Positions 1 through 11,077 of a stretch of 64,000 bases of DNA are shown piece by piece. Positions within the stretch are counted from its first letter, which is position 1. The number at the start of each line of letters is the position of its first letter. The notes beneath the pieces were generated by a model. That model ran no database searches. It saw only the letters and a list, made by a program, of their open reading frames with translations, and was not told the DNA's origin. Position numbers and translations under genes: made by a program. The DNA is from Branchinecta lynchi (taxonomy: Eukaryota > Arthropoda > Branchiopoda > Anostraca > Branchinectidae). The stretch covers positions 27,739,464 through 27,803,463 of the forward strand of contig JAKZAP010000007.1 of the NCBI GenBank assembly GCA_023053575.1, written 5' to 3'.

Positions 1-670
1 AGATGAAACTTGGTGTGCAGACACCTAGCAAACACTAGATACATCATTAACATAACCGAGCGAATTCGGGCACTGTGGGGGGAGTGGAGGGAGGGGGAAT
101 TCGGAATCTTGAGGTATTTATAACTTTTAAACGGGTGACCGGATCTCGATGAAACTTGATATTTGGAAAGACCTCATGCCTCAGACGACCCACTTAACAT
201 CCGGACCGGATCCGGTGACTTTTGGGGGGAGCTGAAGGGGGCAACCGGAAATCTTGGGAAACGCTATGAGTGGAGGGATCGAGATGAAACTTGGTGGGAA
301 GACACCTAGCAAACACTAATACATCATTGACATAATGACCGAGCCGATTCGGGCACTGTCGGGGGAGTGGAGGGAGGGGGAATCCGGAATCTTGAGGTAT
401 TTATAACTTTTAAACGGGTGACCGGATCTCGATGAAACTTGATATTTGGAAAGACCTCATGCCTTAGACGACCCACTTAAAATCCGGACCGGATCCGGTG
501 ACTTTTGGGGGGAGCTGGAGGGGAGAACCGGAAATATTGTAAAACGCTATGAGTGGAGGGAACGAGATGAAACTTGGTGGGAAGACACCTAGCAAACACT
601 AGATATATCATTGACATAACCGAGCCGTGCTTACTCGTAACAAGTGCCATATGAGCTCGTAGCTCTTGTT
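1..670 (+). repeat. Family S satellite element, 3' portion (282-bp units)
   Basis: About 2.3 units of a satellite with a period near 283 bp; the anchor gagtggaggg recurs at 82 and 365. Each unit carries a segment with gatgaaacttg twice, ggaccggatccggtgac, and a G-rich run. The array closes with a tail reading caagtgccatatgagctcgt then agctcttgtt, which is the same tail as the array ending near 15905, so this is the end of a defined element and not an open-ended satellite. The left side is cut by the window edge. ORFs inside it are not genes. Confidence 0.9.
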
Positions 671-1065
671 CTATTTTAATATCATGCCACGGGCGGATCG
701 AACCAGTCCCGTTACAGAGATGCGTAGTTACCACGCTTAACACGCTCTCTAGCGTGGTAAGCAAATAGTTACTATTAGTTACTATTTCGAGAAGGTTGGA
801 ACGGTCAGCGTAGTAACTTTCTAGAGTTTGGAACGAAAATAGTAACTAATAGTACTATTTTTAGAAAGGTGGAACACGCTCTATGTGACGAGTTTGGAGA
901 AGCGACTTATCCAGCATATATTATTGCGTATCTAATAGATGAAACGCTATGAAATACATATTATTATTTTTTTCAAGTGAGGGTATGGGTTTCGGAGAAA
1001 AGTGTCATAGAAACAAGTATTTGTCGTGGATGCTTTAAATCATTGGGCCTATTTTTGTTTTGCAG
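671..1065. other. Intronic sequence upstream of MCRS1 exon
   Basis: Contains short near-repeats of tagttactatt and tagaaag(g)t(t)ggaac between 760 and 880, giving a weak internal tandem pattern. It ends in a splice acceptor (ttttgttttgcag at 1053-1065). No coding signal was seen. Confidence 0.5.
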
Positions 1066-1212
1066 AAGCAGCAAAAGATCTATTCGACGCCTGGAAGCCG
1101 AAAGTCGGACCCTTCAAGTGATTTCGGAAAATGCCATAGGCTCGGAACACCCTCAGTTCGATCCCCAGACCTTAGCTGTATTGAATGGTCGACTAGTAAA
1201 ATATCGTATAAG
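1066..1212 (+). CDS. MCRS1: MCRS1 homologue, internal exon upstream of the FHA domain
   Basis: Microspherule protein 1 is a nuclear FHA protein of the INO80 and NSL chromatin complexes. This exon reads on in the frame starting agc at 1067 and encodes 48 residues plus a split codon, ending FDPQTLAVLNGRLVKYRI. The human protein has FDPQTLAVLRGRLVRYLM at this place (from memory of the family), a very close match. The exon is bounded by acceptor ttttgcag (to 1065) and donor gtgagt (from 1213). The last codon is split as AG|G, and the missing G is the first base of the exon at 6601, so the two exons join in frame as ...YRI-R-SKEVTLGR. The N-terminal half of the gene must lie left of this window. 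The ATG-like start seen at 977 is intronic and should not be used. Confidence 0.88.
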
Positions 1213-1374
1213 GTGAGTCTTTTTCTAATCCGTTCTGCGAGCCAGGGGTAGCTTGCGGGATGGACGCGTAGGTTGGATTTCCTACAATTTCCAATTGTTC
1301 TAAAACCTAGATGGACAAAAGAGAGCTAGAGCTAAAAGCTAAATATTCCTTGTCGCAGTCAGTCTTACAGAACC

Positions 1375-2043
1375 CAGAGCAAAATAACACGAGGGAGTAG
1401 CGCCAAGACTTGACAGAATTGACACACTCGAGTCTAATAGCATGGACACTGGCACCACTAGCGATATAAAACGTCCCTACTGTAACTCAATCAGTTCAGC
1501 AGCGCTGGCTTCGATAACTTCATGTTCTGATTATAGCACAAAAATGATACAGCCTCCATTGTTTCCTTGGTGTGTCCGAACCGCACCTTTTCTTTACTAG
1601 AAATTTCTGAAACCGTAAGTTTGTCTCGCTTTATGTGCAGCAAGCGCAGTGGTCACCGCTATGAGTATGGCCGTTTCCAAAGCATGGAAAACATAGATAT
1701 CGGCCAGAGCAAAATAACACTAGAGAGTAGCGCCGAGGCTTGAAGAAAGTGACACACACTCGCACCACTAGCGATAGAGAACGTCCCAAGTGAAACTCAG
1801 TCAGTCGTGCACCAGCGTTGGCTCCAATAACTTCATATTCTGAGCGCAGCAAAAAAAAAATACAACCTCTCTATTACCTCTATTTAGGCAGAAAGCACCT
1901 TAACTTTAGTAGAAATTTCTAAACCGCAGGTTTGTCTCGCAGTAAATGGCGCAAGCGTATTTGGAGGTGGTATGAATATGGCCCATTTGCGAAGCATGGA
2001 AAGCATTGGTTTTGGCGCTACTCCCTGGTGCTATTTTGCTCTG
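1375..2043. mobile_element. hAT-like MITE with internal duplication
   Basis: Terminal inverted repeats of about 29 bp: the left begins cagagcaaaataacac (1375) and the right ends gtgctattttgctctg (2043). An imperfect 8-bp target duplication flanks it, acagaacc before and atagaacc after. The CAG...CTG ends and the 8-bp duplication fit hAT elements (family knowledge). Inside, a second copy of the left 330 bp starts at 1705, so the element is about one and a half to two units. It has no transposase and lies in the MCRS1 intron. Confidence 0.7.
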
Positions 2044-2903
2044 ATAGAACCGTACCACTGGTTCCTTCAACAGTCGAGCGGCTCGTGGAGGATTCGCACA
2101 GCCGTCCCAGTTCGAAACCCATCGCTTGAACTGCTCGGCTATTGATGACCTTGCATGTAAAAGTAGAAAGGTTACCCTTGTCAGGTCTCTCCACCGAGTC
2201 CTGCTTAGCTCATTAAAGAGTTCCTTTCCACAGAAAGTGGAGACGCTATTTCTTCTTTTTATCTTAATCAGGGACGGGAATCTCCTTCTTCTGTGACCTT
2301 TTGGGAGACTAAGCCTCCCTAAGCTCATTCTTAGGAGGATTTCCGACTGTCGGGGATCATTGTTAGTGCTTTGAGGGGGGGGGGGGGCAGTCAAGGACCG
2401 AATGAGTAGTCTGCGTTAATGGGAACAAGGTGTGGATGAGCCTCATTTGTTTGCTTATGACGCCTGGGTTACGCCTGTTCTCGGTCAGCCGGGGTTTCAT
2501 GATCTCGTGTTTATATCGAACGACGAAGTTGCCTAAAATGCCGTTTGACATTTTTTTCAGTATCTTCTTATCAGTAAAGCATTTGACTTTACGGCATCCG
2601 TGAGTTGTCGTAAGATGGCATCATCCCAGATGGTCTTGTCTTTGGGTAGCTCTTCAAGAATGTGATGTTAAAGCGGTGGAAGGACTCTACTTTTGTCTAA
2701 ACTTGGTAGTAAAGTAAGCCTGATACAAAAGTAGAAGTAGCTTTTTTTAAGTCTTCTTTAAATTTTAACCAGATGGTAAATAAATCAGAAAGTTATTATC
2801 AGCTGGGATTCTTGCGTGTTCTGTACCTGCATCGCGGTCAGTTTACTTCTTACAGGCGAGCTCAAGATACGCTGTTTTTACTCGAAGCTGAATCTGCTCA
2901 GTG
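2044..2903. other. MCRS1 intron, unassigned
   Basis: Nothing recognised apart from a poly-G run at about 2376-2387. The 162-codon minus-strand reading across 1906-2394 overlaps the MITE and the homopolymer and is rejected as a gene. Confidence 0.4.
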
Positions 2904-3956
2904 TTTTTGGGATCCCAAAACGTAAGTGGAGGGATACCTATGACATCGCAAAAGTTGTCCGCCTGTCCGTCCGTAAGCACGATAACTCTTGAACGGAATG
3001 AGATAATTTGATGAAACTTGGTGTGAGGATTCATTGGGTCAAGGGTAAGGTCAAGTTCGTAGATGAGCTCTGTAGCCCTACATTTAGGGGTGGGGGAGGG
3101 GGTTCAAATTAAGGGACAAACAAAATATTTTTAAACAGCTAATGTGGTAGTCGATTATGGTGTAACAAGACACGCTGAGCACGATAGTGAAAACCATTTT
3201 CTCGCCGGACAAGTAGTTCGCCCGGAATCCGGTAAAAAACGGAAAGTTGTTTAAAAGTAAAAGTTTTATATCAAGTTGATAAAATGGTCGCTTTCGGGGT
3301 CAAAAGACATGCTGAACACGATGGTGAAAACCATTTTCTCTCCGAACAAGTAGTTCGTCCGGAATCCGGCAAAAACCGGAAAGCTGGTTAGAAGTAAAAA
3401 GTTTCATTTGAAGTTGATTAAATGTTCGAATCAGGGTTAAAAAAAAACATGCTGAACACGATAGTGAAAACCATTTTCTCGCCGGACAACTAGTTCGCCC
3501 GGAATCCGGCTAAAACCGGAAAATTTGTTAGAAGCAAAAGTTTGATTAGATGACAAATTAAGGGGTAAGAAGAGGGGCTGAGTCTGTATATGACAATCAT
3601 CTTTTAACCGGACATATAATTAGTCCGGAATACGGTTTTAACCGGATTTTTTTTTTTAAGTTAAACTTTTATTCAAAGTTGATTAGATGTTGTATTAATT
3701 GTTCCAACATCCACGACGCTGGATTTGGCTCTGAATTTTCTTTTTTTGCTGGACTAGTAGTTTGCTCGGAATTCGGGCGAAACCGGAAACTTGGCAGAAG
3801 TAAAGCAGGAAGTCTAGATATGGCTCATAGAGGTATATCTGAACTTGATTTTCTCTGATGATTAGCCTGGCGAAGACTGGATCTGGCGAAGACAAGACCC
3901 TATTGCCTGAATCAAATATTAGATTTTGGGATCCCATCGACACCTTTGGTCTTGTT
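2904..3956 (+). mobile_element. Family W non-coding element, copy 1
   Basis: Starts tttttgggatcccaaaacg and ends tttgggatcccatcga...ggtcttgtt, so a TGGGATCCCA palindrome sits near each end. Order of parts: the leader (gacatcgcaaaagttgtccg, a Y-rich gtccgtccgt stretch, cacgataactcttgaacgga, gatgaaacttggtg), a G-rich stretch near 3085, then about three tandem units of about 138 bp (gctgarcacgat near 3174, 3311 and 3452), then a unique tail (gaagactggatctggcgaag). The architecture of sub-terminal repeats around central tandem units resembles non-autonomous Helentron/HINE elements; that class is inference. No ORF. Confidence 0.85.
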
Positions 3957-4940
3957 GGATACGTCAAGATTTTTCTTTCACACAACTGTCATACTCAGTA
4001 CCGCAGCTGCATAAACATCCTCTCCCTTTGAATTTTAATTGCCGATTCTTTAACCCCTTTGTTCACCGCCGGCCAACCTATTAAATAGCTCTGCTAGGCC
4101 AATAATCTCAAACTCATTTCTTTAGCGCAGTTAATCTTAAGTTAATAATTAGTAAGGCTATGCCTGTGAGTCTCCGATGACATTTTATAAACACTTTAAC
4201 CTTTCAACACCTCAACATTTTTTCTTCACGCTGCTTAAACCCTTTGATTTTTGTATTGAGGTGGAAATAAAACCCTATCTGTGTGATATTCTTTTTGTTA
4301 CCAAAGCAGATCTGACTTTTTCTAACCGCTAAGTAGTACTATAATACAACTTAGTATTCTAAGGCGACAAATAGGAGGGATTAGAGATTGCCGTAGCTTA
4401 GACTTTCAGCTTTACTTTTATTCTTCTGGATTATAACTCATAATATCCTTCCATTTTTCGCGATGGTCCTCCTCATGCTTCCTGATTTTGAATTTTTAGG
4501 ATTGTTGTTTGAAGTTATTGCTTGCTAGTCGGAAAGCCGGGTTGAGTAGGAACTGGACAGTTGTTTCTGTTTGGCCACTGCACTCCTTGTTATTGGGTGG
4601 AAAACAAGCGACGTCAGTAGCCTAATAGTAGCTTCAGCGTCCTCGGGCTCCGTCTTTGCATAGGAGAGTTCTAAAAAAAAGAACCTGTGGAAAACATCCT
4701 GTTTTTCGTTTGAAACTCGTTAACTGAGACGTCATTACTTACGCTAATCAACGATAAGTTTGAAAATATTTTGACTGGTTTTACAACCACTCCTATCGCA
4801 ATATTGGAGGAAGTGCCGCAGCAGAAAGAATTGCCAGTTGTGACAGCGGATCAGGCGTGAGCTGAACCGTCTGACAAATGCAACTTGAGACGGCATGGAA
4901 TGAGTCGCGCTTCGATTCCGTGAAAACAAAATCAAATGAA
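3957..4940. other. MCRS1 intron, unassigned
   Basis: About 980 bp with no recognised repeat, RNA gene or protein similarity. Confidence 0.4.
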
Positions 4941-5952
4941 GAGATAATTGTTTTATACTTTGTCTGTCTGTCGGTCGGTCCGTCCGTAAGCACGATAACT
5001 CTTGAACGGACTGAGATATTTTGATAAAACTTATTGTTGATTCTTTGGGTCAAGGGACATATCTAGTTCCTAGAAAGGCTCTGTAGCCCTACATCGAGGG
5101 TTGGGGGAGGAGTTCAGATTAAGGGGCGAACAAAATATTTGTTGACAACTAATGAGATAGTCCATTTAGGGGTAAGAAAACATACTCAAAACGTATCGCT
5201 AATAATTTTTTCGACAGACGAATAGGTCGCCTGGAATCTGGCCAAATACGGAAAGTTTGTTAAAAATAATTTATTTTATTTAAAGCTGATTAGATGTCCG
5301 GTTTAGGGATAAAAAGACATGCTGAATCCGTAAATGAAATCATTTTATACTCGGACATAAGTCTATAGTTCGCCCGGAATTCGACCGAAACCGGAAATTT
5401 TAGAAATTTTTATCTGAAGTTGATTAGAGGTTCGATGTAATGGCAAGGAGGCATATTGCTACGCCCGAAAATCCGGCCAAAACCGGAAAATTTATCAAAA
5501 GGGAGGCAGGAAGTTTTGATCAGTTTCGTCAAAGTAGATATGACATATAGGGGTAAACACACATGCTGAATTCATACCTGAACTTGATTTTCTCAGATGA
5601 TTAGCCGTTGGCCCTAATCTGTTTCGAAATTTGAATAGAAAAAATGTTACCGAGTCTGGCGAAGACCGGATTTCTAGAAGACCTAATACTCTTGATGACT
5701 ATCTCTCCTTACAGATGCAAATATCTCGCCTCTCCGGGTACCTAGCGAGAGAAAGGCAGAAGTGGTGTCCCAGCTGCTCCGAAAGATCGCCGTGATTGCT
5801 TGACACAAGATTTGAGTCGTTGAGGTTGAGTCATTACGGAGACGCTTACTCCTTCTTCCTGAGGATCACTAGTTTTGGACTTAGGCATAAAGAGTATTAT
5901 CTTGGTCAGATATAAAATTTGTGGGATCCCGTCGAAACATTTAATATGGTTA
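4941..5952 (+). mobile_element. Family W element, copy 2 (diverged, with nested repeat)
   Basis: The leader gtctgtctgtcggtcggtcc and cacgataactcttgaacgga begins near 4960. Three diverged central units follow, and the tail tgggatcccgtcgaaaca is near 5922-5939. The left palindrome is degraded. The tail is interrupted at about 5690-5905 by another dispersed repeat (see 5745-5900), so the W copy is the older insertion. Confidence 0.75.
5745..5900 (+). repeat. Dispersed repeat R5, copy 1
   Basis: Recognised by cgccgtgattg, ttgagtcgttgag and cttcctgaggatcact. Related copies are at about 23700-23905 in the same orientation and about 59640-59830 in the opposite orientation. The class is unknown. The three copies differ by several bases per 20, so they are old. 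Confidence 0.65.
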
Positions 5953-6600
5953 GAAAAGACGCGTAAGCTATAGTAGCAAGTATGATCATTTTTGGCGTAA
6001 CCAGTGTATGTAATCAAAGTTGTAAATATAGGTGTATTTAAAAGCCAACGAGACGTAAACACAGTTATAACATACTTCAAAACTACCTAAAACCCTTCAT
6101 ACTATTTACAAACTTAACAAAATTAATCTTTGAACTACGCGTGACTCCTAAATATTTTAGTTGCTATTTTAACGAGGGAATCTTCGAACTATTCGGGATT
6201 ATTACGGCCCAAAAGCCACTTCCTCTTTGGTATCGCTGTTGGCTCCCCAGACCTACCTAACTTCAAATCCCTTCAAATGGGACAAGCTCGTATGTTTGTT
6301 TGCATCCTTCTGAATAGTTAGCCAGCGCCTGGATCCAAGTCTTGAGGACGAGTAAAAAGTTTTGGTTTGTTTGCCGATTCTTTAGCTAATCGTGTATTCG
6401 CAACTCTAGGGAAAAGAAATGTAGTTCGGCCCTTGAAGCCTTTGTAAGATGGAAAGAAAAATCAATAATCTTCTTTTAACTTGTGACGAAAACTCCTCTC
6501 CTATGAGATAGGGCATTCCTAACTTCTCTACTGCCTAAACGTCACTCTGCTATTGGATCTCCGATGTCAAGTAGCCTACTTAATTAAATTCCTTTCCTAG
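5953..6600. other. End of MCRS1 intron
   Basis: Nothing recognised. It finishes with a T/C-rich acceptor, aaattcctttcctag, immediately before the FHA exon at 6601. Confidence 0.5.
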
Positions 6601-6826
6601 GTCAAAAGAGGTGACGTTGGGGCGGAGTACGCCCGAAGCAAATGTTGACATTGACCTGTCCCTTGAGGGGCCATCATGGAAGATCTCACGAAGGCAAGGG
6701 TCCATTAAACTTACGTCCCTCGGAAAATTCATTCTCATTAATGAGGGGAAGAGACCCATCTACGTTGATGGGAAAGTTCTTCTTACAGGGACCAAGACTA
6801 AGCTGGTTCATAATTCAGTGATCGAG
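6601..6826 (+). CDS. MCRS1: MCRS1 homologue, FHA-domain exon
   Basis: Encodes most of a forkhead-associated (FHA) domain, a phosphothreonine-binding fold. The reading frame continues from the exon at 1066-1212 through the split Arg codon and gives SKEVTLGRST, then DIDLSLEGPSWKISRRQG, then NEGKRPIYVDG, ending HNSVIE. The vertebrate MCRS1 sequence has ITLGRAT, DVDLSLEGPAWKISRKQG, NEGRRPIYIDG and NNSVVE in the same order (family knowledge). GR, the SRRQG stretch corresponding to the FHA S-x-x-H region, and the NEG turn are all in place. The donor gtaaga follows at 6827 in phase 0. The remaining short C-terminal piece, which should resemble IASLRFVFLIN, was not found. The intron between the two exons is about 5.4 kb. 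Confidence 0.93.
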
Positions 6827-6916
6827 GTAAGAAAATCTCTTTTTCTAGTTTGGAGATGGCCCTTGCCAGCGGAGCTAAGATAGGTACATGTATCTCCAAG
6901 TAAGGATTAAAGTTAA

Positions 6917-7029
6917 CTGCATTATTTGCTACTGGGATTATTCTTATCTGTACGGAGATGATATTAATACGAAATAGAGATAAGATTATCTCAGTGCAGA
7001 CAAGATTAATCCCAGTAGCAAATACTGCA
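6917..7029. repeat. Short foldback element (about 110 bp)
   Basis: The left arm tatttgctactgggatta (from about 6922) is matched in inverted form by taatcccagtagcaaata (to about 7024). The stem is about 30 bp with few mismatches and the loop is about 40 bp. It lies directly after the MCRS1 FHA exon. Confidence 0.75.
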
Positions 7030-8173
7030 AGATTTTTTTTTTACAGTGTAGCATGTAGTGCGAACGACTACGTCCCGCCTCTTCTGATTTCTGCTTAGAA
7101 GCCCTACTGCTTTGAATAGTTTACTGGATTAGATTTTTTTTTTTTGGGGGGGGGGCACCCTTAGTCCTTGATGCAGGGGTAACGATCACATGAAACTCCT
7201 GGGTTGTACAAGGGTTGCGAAAATTACATGGAACGTGCCTTTCATGATAGCAACTTTCGAAGATGCAATGTCGGTGACGGTTATAAACTTCTTTGATAGT
7301 GGAATGACCGGATAACGAACAACTGAAAGACGAAAATGATCCTGATTCGGGGTATACAATAGTCTTACAACCACAGTATAAACTTTTTTCTAAGGCGGAT
7401 AAAGTTTTTCTAAGATGTCAGAAAATCCTTCGAAGCACCCGTGGAAGGGTTTTTTGTTCTAGTTTTGGTTATGTTGTTGGTGTTGTTGTTCTTTCTTTTT
7501 CTTTCTTGGTTCTTTATTAGGTCAATTTGTTAGAAGTTATTTTCGTGTTATGGTGTTATGTTTTTCCGTGTATTGCTTTTTCCTCTTTTTTATATTGATA
7601 CACCGTCTGTCTCTTTGTGAGTATGACGGGTCGTAAATAATTATTATTATATTATTATTAGTACAGTGTAATACAATACTTACTAACTACTATAGCCTAC
7701 TTACAGACTAAAACAGTCATATAGAACTGGGCCACAGGAACAGTGATCACGCCGAAGGCAGATTCATCTAAGCAGTTCACATCCCCATGTCACGGGGTTA
7801 GATAAAAAAAAAAATGGGTTTCACTGTATACGCAAGGGTCTTTAGTGTAAGAAGAAAACTTTTGAATTGAATTAAAAGTCCATGAATCAGTGTCGGGACC
7901 TCGTAAACAAACTAGGGCCCACAAGGCCGGACCTCTTGGTGAAAACCGAATAAAAGGTTTAGTTTGATGTATCTTGAATGATAGACCTTTTTTGGTATTT
8001 ACAGATGAAGAAGAAACTAAACCCCATGAAGGCCATGAGACCTTTCAGTCTTGGCAGGGGAATCCTTGTAGAGCACGGTAGAGCAATACTATTCGCCTTA
8101 TTCGAGTTCAGCGCTCCAAGTGGAATTTTTTGAGAGCAACCCATTATCTCATGGTTATAACATGTGACAGAGA
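7030..8173. other. Unassigned region with LINE-like 3' tail
   Basis: A poly-T/poly-G tract is at 7132-7155. At about 7560-7670 a stretch ends with gacgggtcgtaaataatt followed by (ATT)n, which looks like a LINE 3' end with a microsatellite tail. Nothing else was recognised. Confidence 0.4.
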
Positions 8174-8422
8174 CCCGATGAAAGTTTTCGAGAATTATTC
8201 TTATAAAGTTGTACTAAAAAGTAGCATGCAGTAGTAACTGTTGCCACTGCATGCTACTACTAGGCAAACTGGATGCTACTACAGCAAGCTTGGATACTAT
8301 CAGATCTACTATTTAAGACAAACCCAGTCGGTGGCATGTTAAATCAAGGTATTCTATACTCGTACAAATCAATACATGCGACTTTTTCGTACAACTACAC
8401 AGTCAAAGAATTTTTCATAGGG
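8174..8422. mobile_element. MITE family G, copy 1
   Basis: Ends cccgatgaaa (left) and tttttcatagggg (right), an inverted pair. The interior is rich in short inverted motifs around gtagcatgcagtagtaac and gcatgctactac. A related copy, split by a LINE tail, is at 21545-22160. Confidence 0.6.
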
Positions 8423-9230
8423 GAGAAAGTAAAATATGGATCTTCAACATAAAGAGCAGAACATAATAGCTACCATTTCTACTCCAACGACATTCCGGGA
8501 TCTCCATTGCTGGGTAAGCAGATTGCAGATTTTGTACTCTTCAACTTCTACTTACCATATCTGTCTGTTTAGCATTTGCCCTGGTATAATCGCGGGCGGT
8601 CCTCGAAAACGATCGGGTCTCGTCCCTGGTAGTCCGAACATGGAAAACTCTCTCATTGTTCAATATCCTAGATTGCTGGTCTCAGTCTCACCTTGACTGT
8701 CAACCAAGAGATGGTCAACTCTCTTAAAACCGAGACGAAGCAGTCACCAGCAGCGGCTACTGCTAGCAACAGCTCAGCTTCCCCGGGTATACCCAAGACG
8801 GCAGGTTGAAACCGAATTCTAGTTCCCGACTTCGTTGAGTTACTTTGGGGAACACTATGCAGACCGGGCAGCCAAGCAAGCCATATTGCAGATTCTGCGT
8901 ACGGAACCTGTGGCACCAAGATTGTTTGTTGTTTACTGAACCTGCAATTCTAGAACCTTAGCTTTTCCGATCTTGGTACCGTGTCCATATACATAAGTTG
9001 TACAAGTAAACCCTTCCCTGATTCTGTTCTTTTTTTTTTATGAATTATAGGAAGAATATAGCGTTTTTTGTAATTCGAAGCCTTTACCGTCCGATTTAAA
9101 AAAAAATCAAGGTGTGTAACTTCTTCTAGTTGTGTACAAAGTATACAGCAACCCGCACCGGAACCTTTTCTCTATCTCGTAGTACAGAGTTATACTATTC
9201 GCCAGTTGGAAACAGGTTTAAAAATACATT
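8423..9230. other. Unassigned
   Basis: No recognised feature. The 83- to 86-codon readings on both strands near 8436-8919 show no known motif. Confidence 0.35.
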
Positions 9231-9476
9231 AGCTGCGTTCATTGCACTCCGGGCTGTCTCTGGTGTTTTGTCACCGCTGTCCGGTTCTTCTCTTAAAACG
9301 CGTTCTTTTGGTTCACCGGTGAGTTGATGAAACCTGGCTAACTCCTCGCTGAAGCCGGGTTGCCGAGCATGTTCTGGTTAGTCCGCACCGGTGAGATAAA
9401 ACCGGACACTGGTTAGTTCAAAAACGGGTTATAAGAGAGACAACCGGTGAGACTTCCCGTGACAAAGAACGCAGCT
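9231..9476. mobile_element. MITE family H, copy 1
   Basis: Bounded by agctgcgttc (left) and gaacgcagct (right), a perfect 10-bp inverted repeat that continues imperfectly inward. The interior has accggtgag / ctcaccggt-type motifs several times. A second, longer copy is at about 22279-22567. Confidence 0.7.
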
Positions 9477-9534
9477 ATTAAAAGTGCAAGCCGCAACTGG
9501 AAGTTGATTTTAACCGAATAGGCTGACGGACACG

Positions 9535-10065
9535 AGTTTTTGCCATATAGCGATCGTAAAGTCTTTCGGTCTTTAGATGTGGCCCGGTTTTGCTAGTTTG
9601 GGCATTTCCCCTGAAGCTAGGACGATGAACTTTGGCAGGCGTATCAGGGACTTGACAAGAGTGACTTAGATATTGTCATTTGCCAGATCCGGTCATCGTG
9701 GGGGGAGTGGAGTGATGAGGTTGGAGCATAACTTTCGAACGGGTAATTGGACGTGAATGAAATTTGACAAGTAGCAAGAACTACTGTCACAGATGTTCCG
9801 GTGCAAGTCTGGACCGGATGGGGGGAGCTAGAGGGGGGCGCTGAAATCTCGCGAAGCGTTTATATTCGATATTAGATTCGAGGGATCAGGATGGAACTTG
9901 GTGCGAAGAACAATCATATACCCTAGATACATTACTAACAGGACCGCATCGGGGCACTGATGGGGGAGCTGGAGGGCGAGTTAGGGTACTTCCAGATCTA
10001 CGACGAAGAAAATTGCAGGCATGTCAGTCAACTGACCAGGTTGACTTGGATATAGTCACTTCTCA
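9535..10065 (+). mobile_element. Family S element, head part, interrupted by LINE
   Basis: Begins gccatatagcgatcgtaaag and runs through caggcgtatcagggac, the G-rich block and gatggaacttggtg, as in the head of the element at 13748. It breaks at about 10065 inside the motif tagtcacttctcagat and resumes at about 11078 with gatcatagtgggg, so one copy was split by the LINE between them. Confidence 0.75.
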
Positions 10066-11077
10066 GATATTTTCTAGAACCGGCCAGGCATGCCCGTCAT
10101 TATCAACTATATCTACCACGAAAGGACCTTTGTTTCGACCTAACAACAGATGTGTGCGCTTCCTTGGGATTTTGTTGGATGAGAACCTTTCTTTTAGAAA
10201 CCACATCAAGCTGGTCCAGGCAAAAATATCACGTAATCTCAGGATTATTCGAAAGCTTAAACACATTTTCCCTGGATCTATTCTTCGGACCCTGTATTTT
10301 TCACTTATTCAGCCCTGTTTAACCTACTGCAACTCAATTTGGATGTCTACTTTCCAGTCTCTGCTCCATCCAATTAAAGTAATCCATCAAAAGGCTCGCC
10401 AGTTAATCTACGAAACTAACAAAGGACGTCCAAAACCGCTCATGAATACCTACGCACTCTATGTCGTCTTCATGGTAATATCTTGGTGGTAATCTGCCTC
10501 GCTGCTTCACTTCTTTCTTTCCCGATTTCGTTGAGTCAAGGAGCTCTCATGATCTACGCAACAAGGACCACCTACCCACTACCCAGGACCAAGACTGTGA
10601 GATCAGATTTCAATCCTCGTATTGCATGTAGCAAAGTATGGAACAGTCTCCCCGATAATGTCCGTAGCATTCAGTCGTTTGGCACCTTTAAGACCCAGCT
10701 AAAAACATTTTTGGTTGATAAAGAATAAATACATTCGGGAATATATATTTTTGTTTTGAAATAGGTAAGATCATTAATGAGGGTAGGGCGACATCCCTGG
10801 ATGCTAGGCTTGATTTTTTGTTATACTATTTTGTTGAAAATTAGTGATTGTGGGGGATCGGCCTAGACCTGGAGGTGAACTTTGAGGATGGAGCGGTAAG
10901 TAAAAATAAAATTCTTCAATTGTTCTCTTTTATTTTATTGTAATAGTAAAGAGACTCGTTAATTTGTTAATTATTGTGGTACTAACCCCTATGTAACGGG
11001 CCATGGAGCTTTGTACGGGTCGAAATTTATTTTGTTCCTTTATTTTGATTTTATTAAAACTGAACTGAACTGAACGA
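10066..11077 (+). mobile_element. 5'-truncated CR1/Jockey-like LINE with (TGAAC)n tail
   Basis: A non-LTR retrotransposon remnant inserted into a family S element. The C-terminal part of its reverse transcriptase is readable (10100-10728, see next entry), followed by about 340 bp of 3' UTR ending in actgaactgaactgaac. Microsatellite tails of this sort are typical of CR1/Jockey-type LINEs (family knowledge). The family S sequence rejoins cleanly if this segment is removed, which fixes both insertion points to within a few bases. Confidence 0.8.
10100..10728 (+). pseudogene. LINE reverse transcriptase, C-terminal part, frameshifted
   Basis: Two frames are needed. The first, to about 10480, has FLGILLDENLSFRNHI and YFSLIQPCLTYCNSIW, then a KARQLI segment, all typical of the thumb region after the RT palm. 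The second, from about 10483 to the stop at 10728, has KVWNSLPDNVRSIQSFGTFK, the common C-terminal signature of LINE ORF2 proteins. The frame change is near 10480-10490. The catalytic palm, including the YxDD box, is missing through 5' truncation, so the product cannot be active. Confidence 0.85.

Noticed and set aside
977..1065. Start of the MCRS1 ORF at 977
   Set aside because: The stretch before 1066 is intronic: a strong acceptor lies at 1065 and similarity to MCRS1 begins after it.
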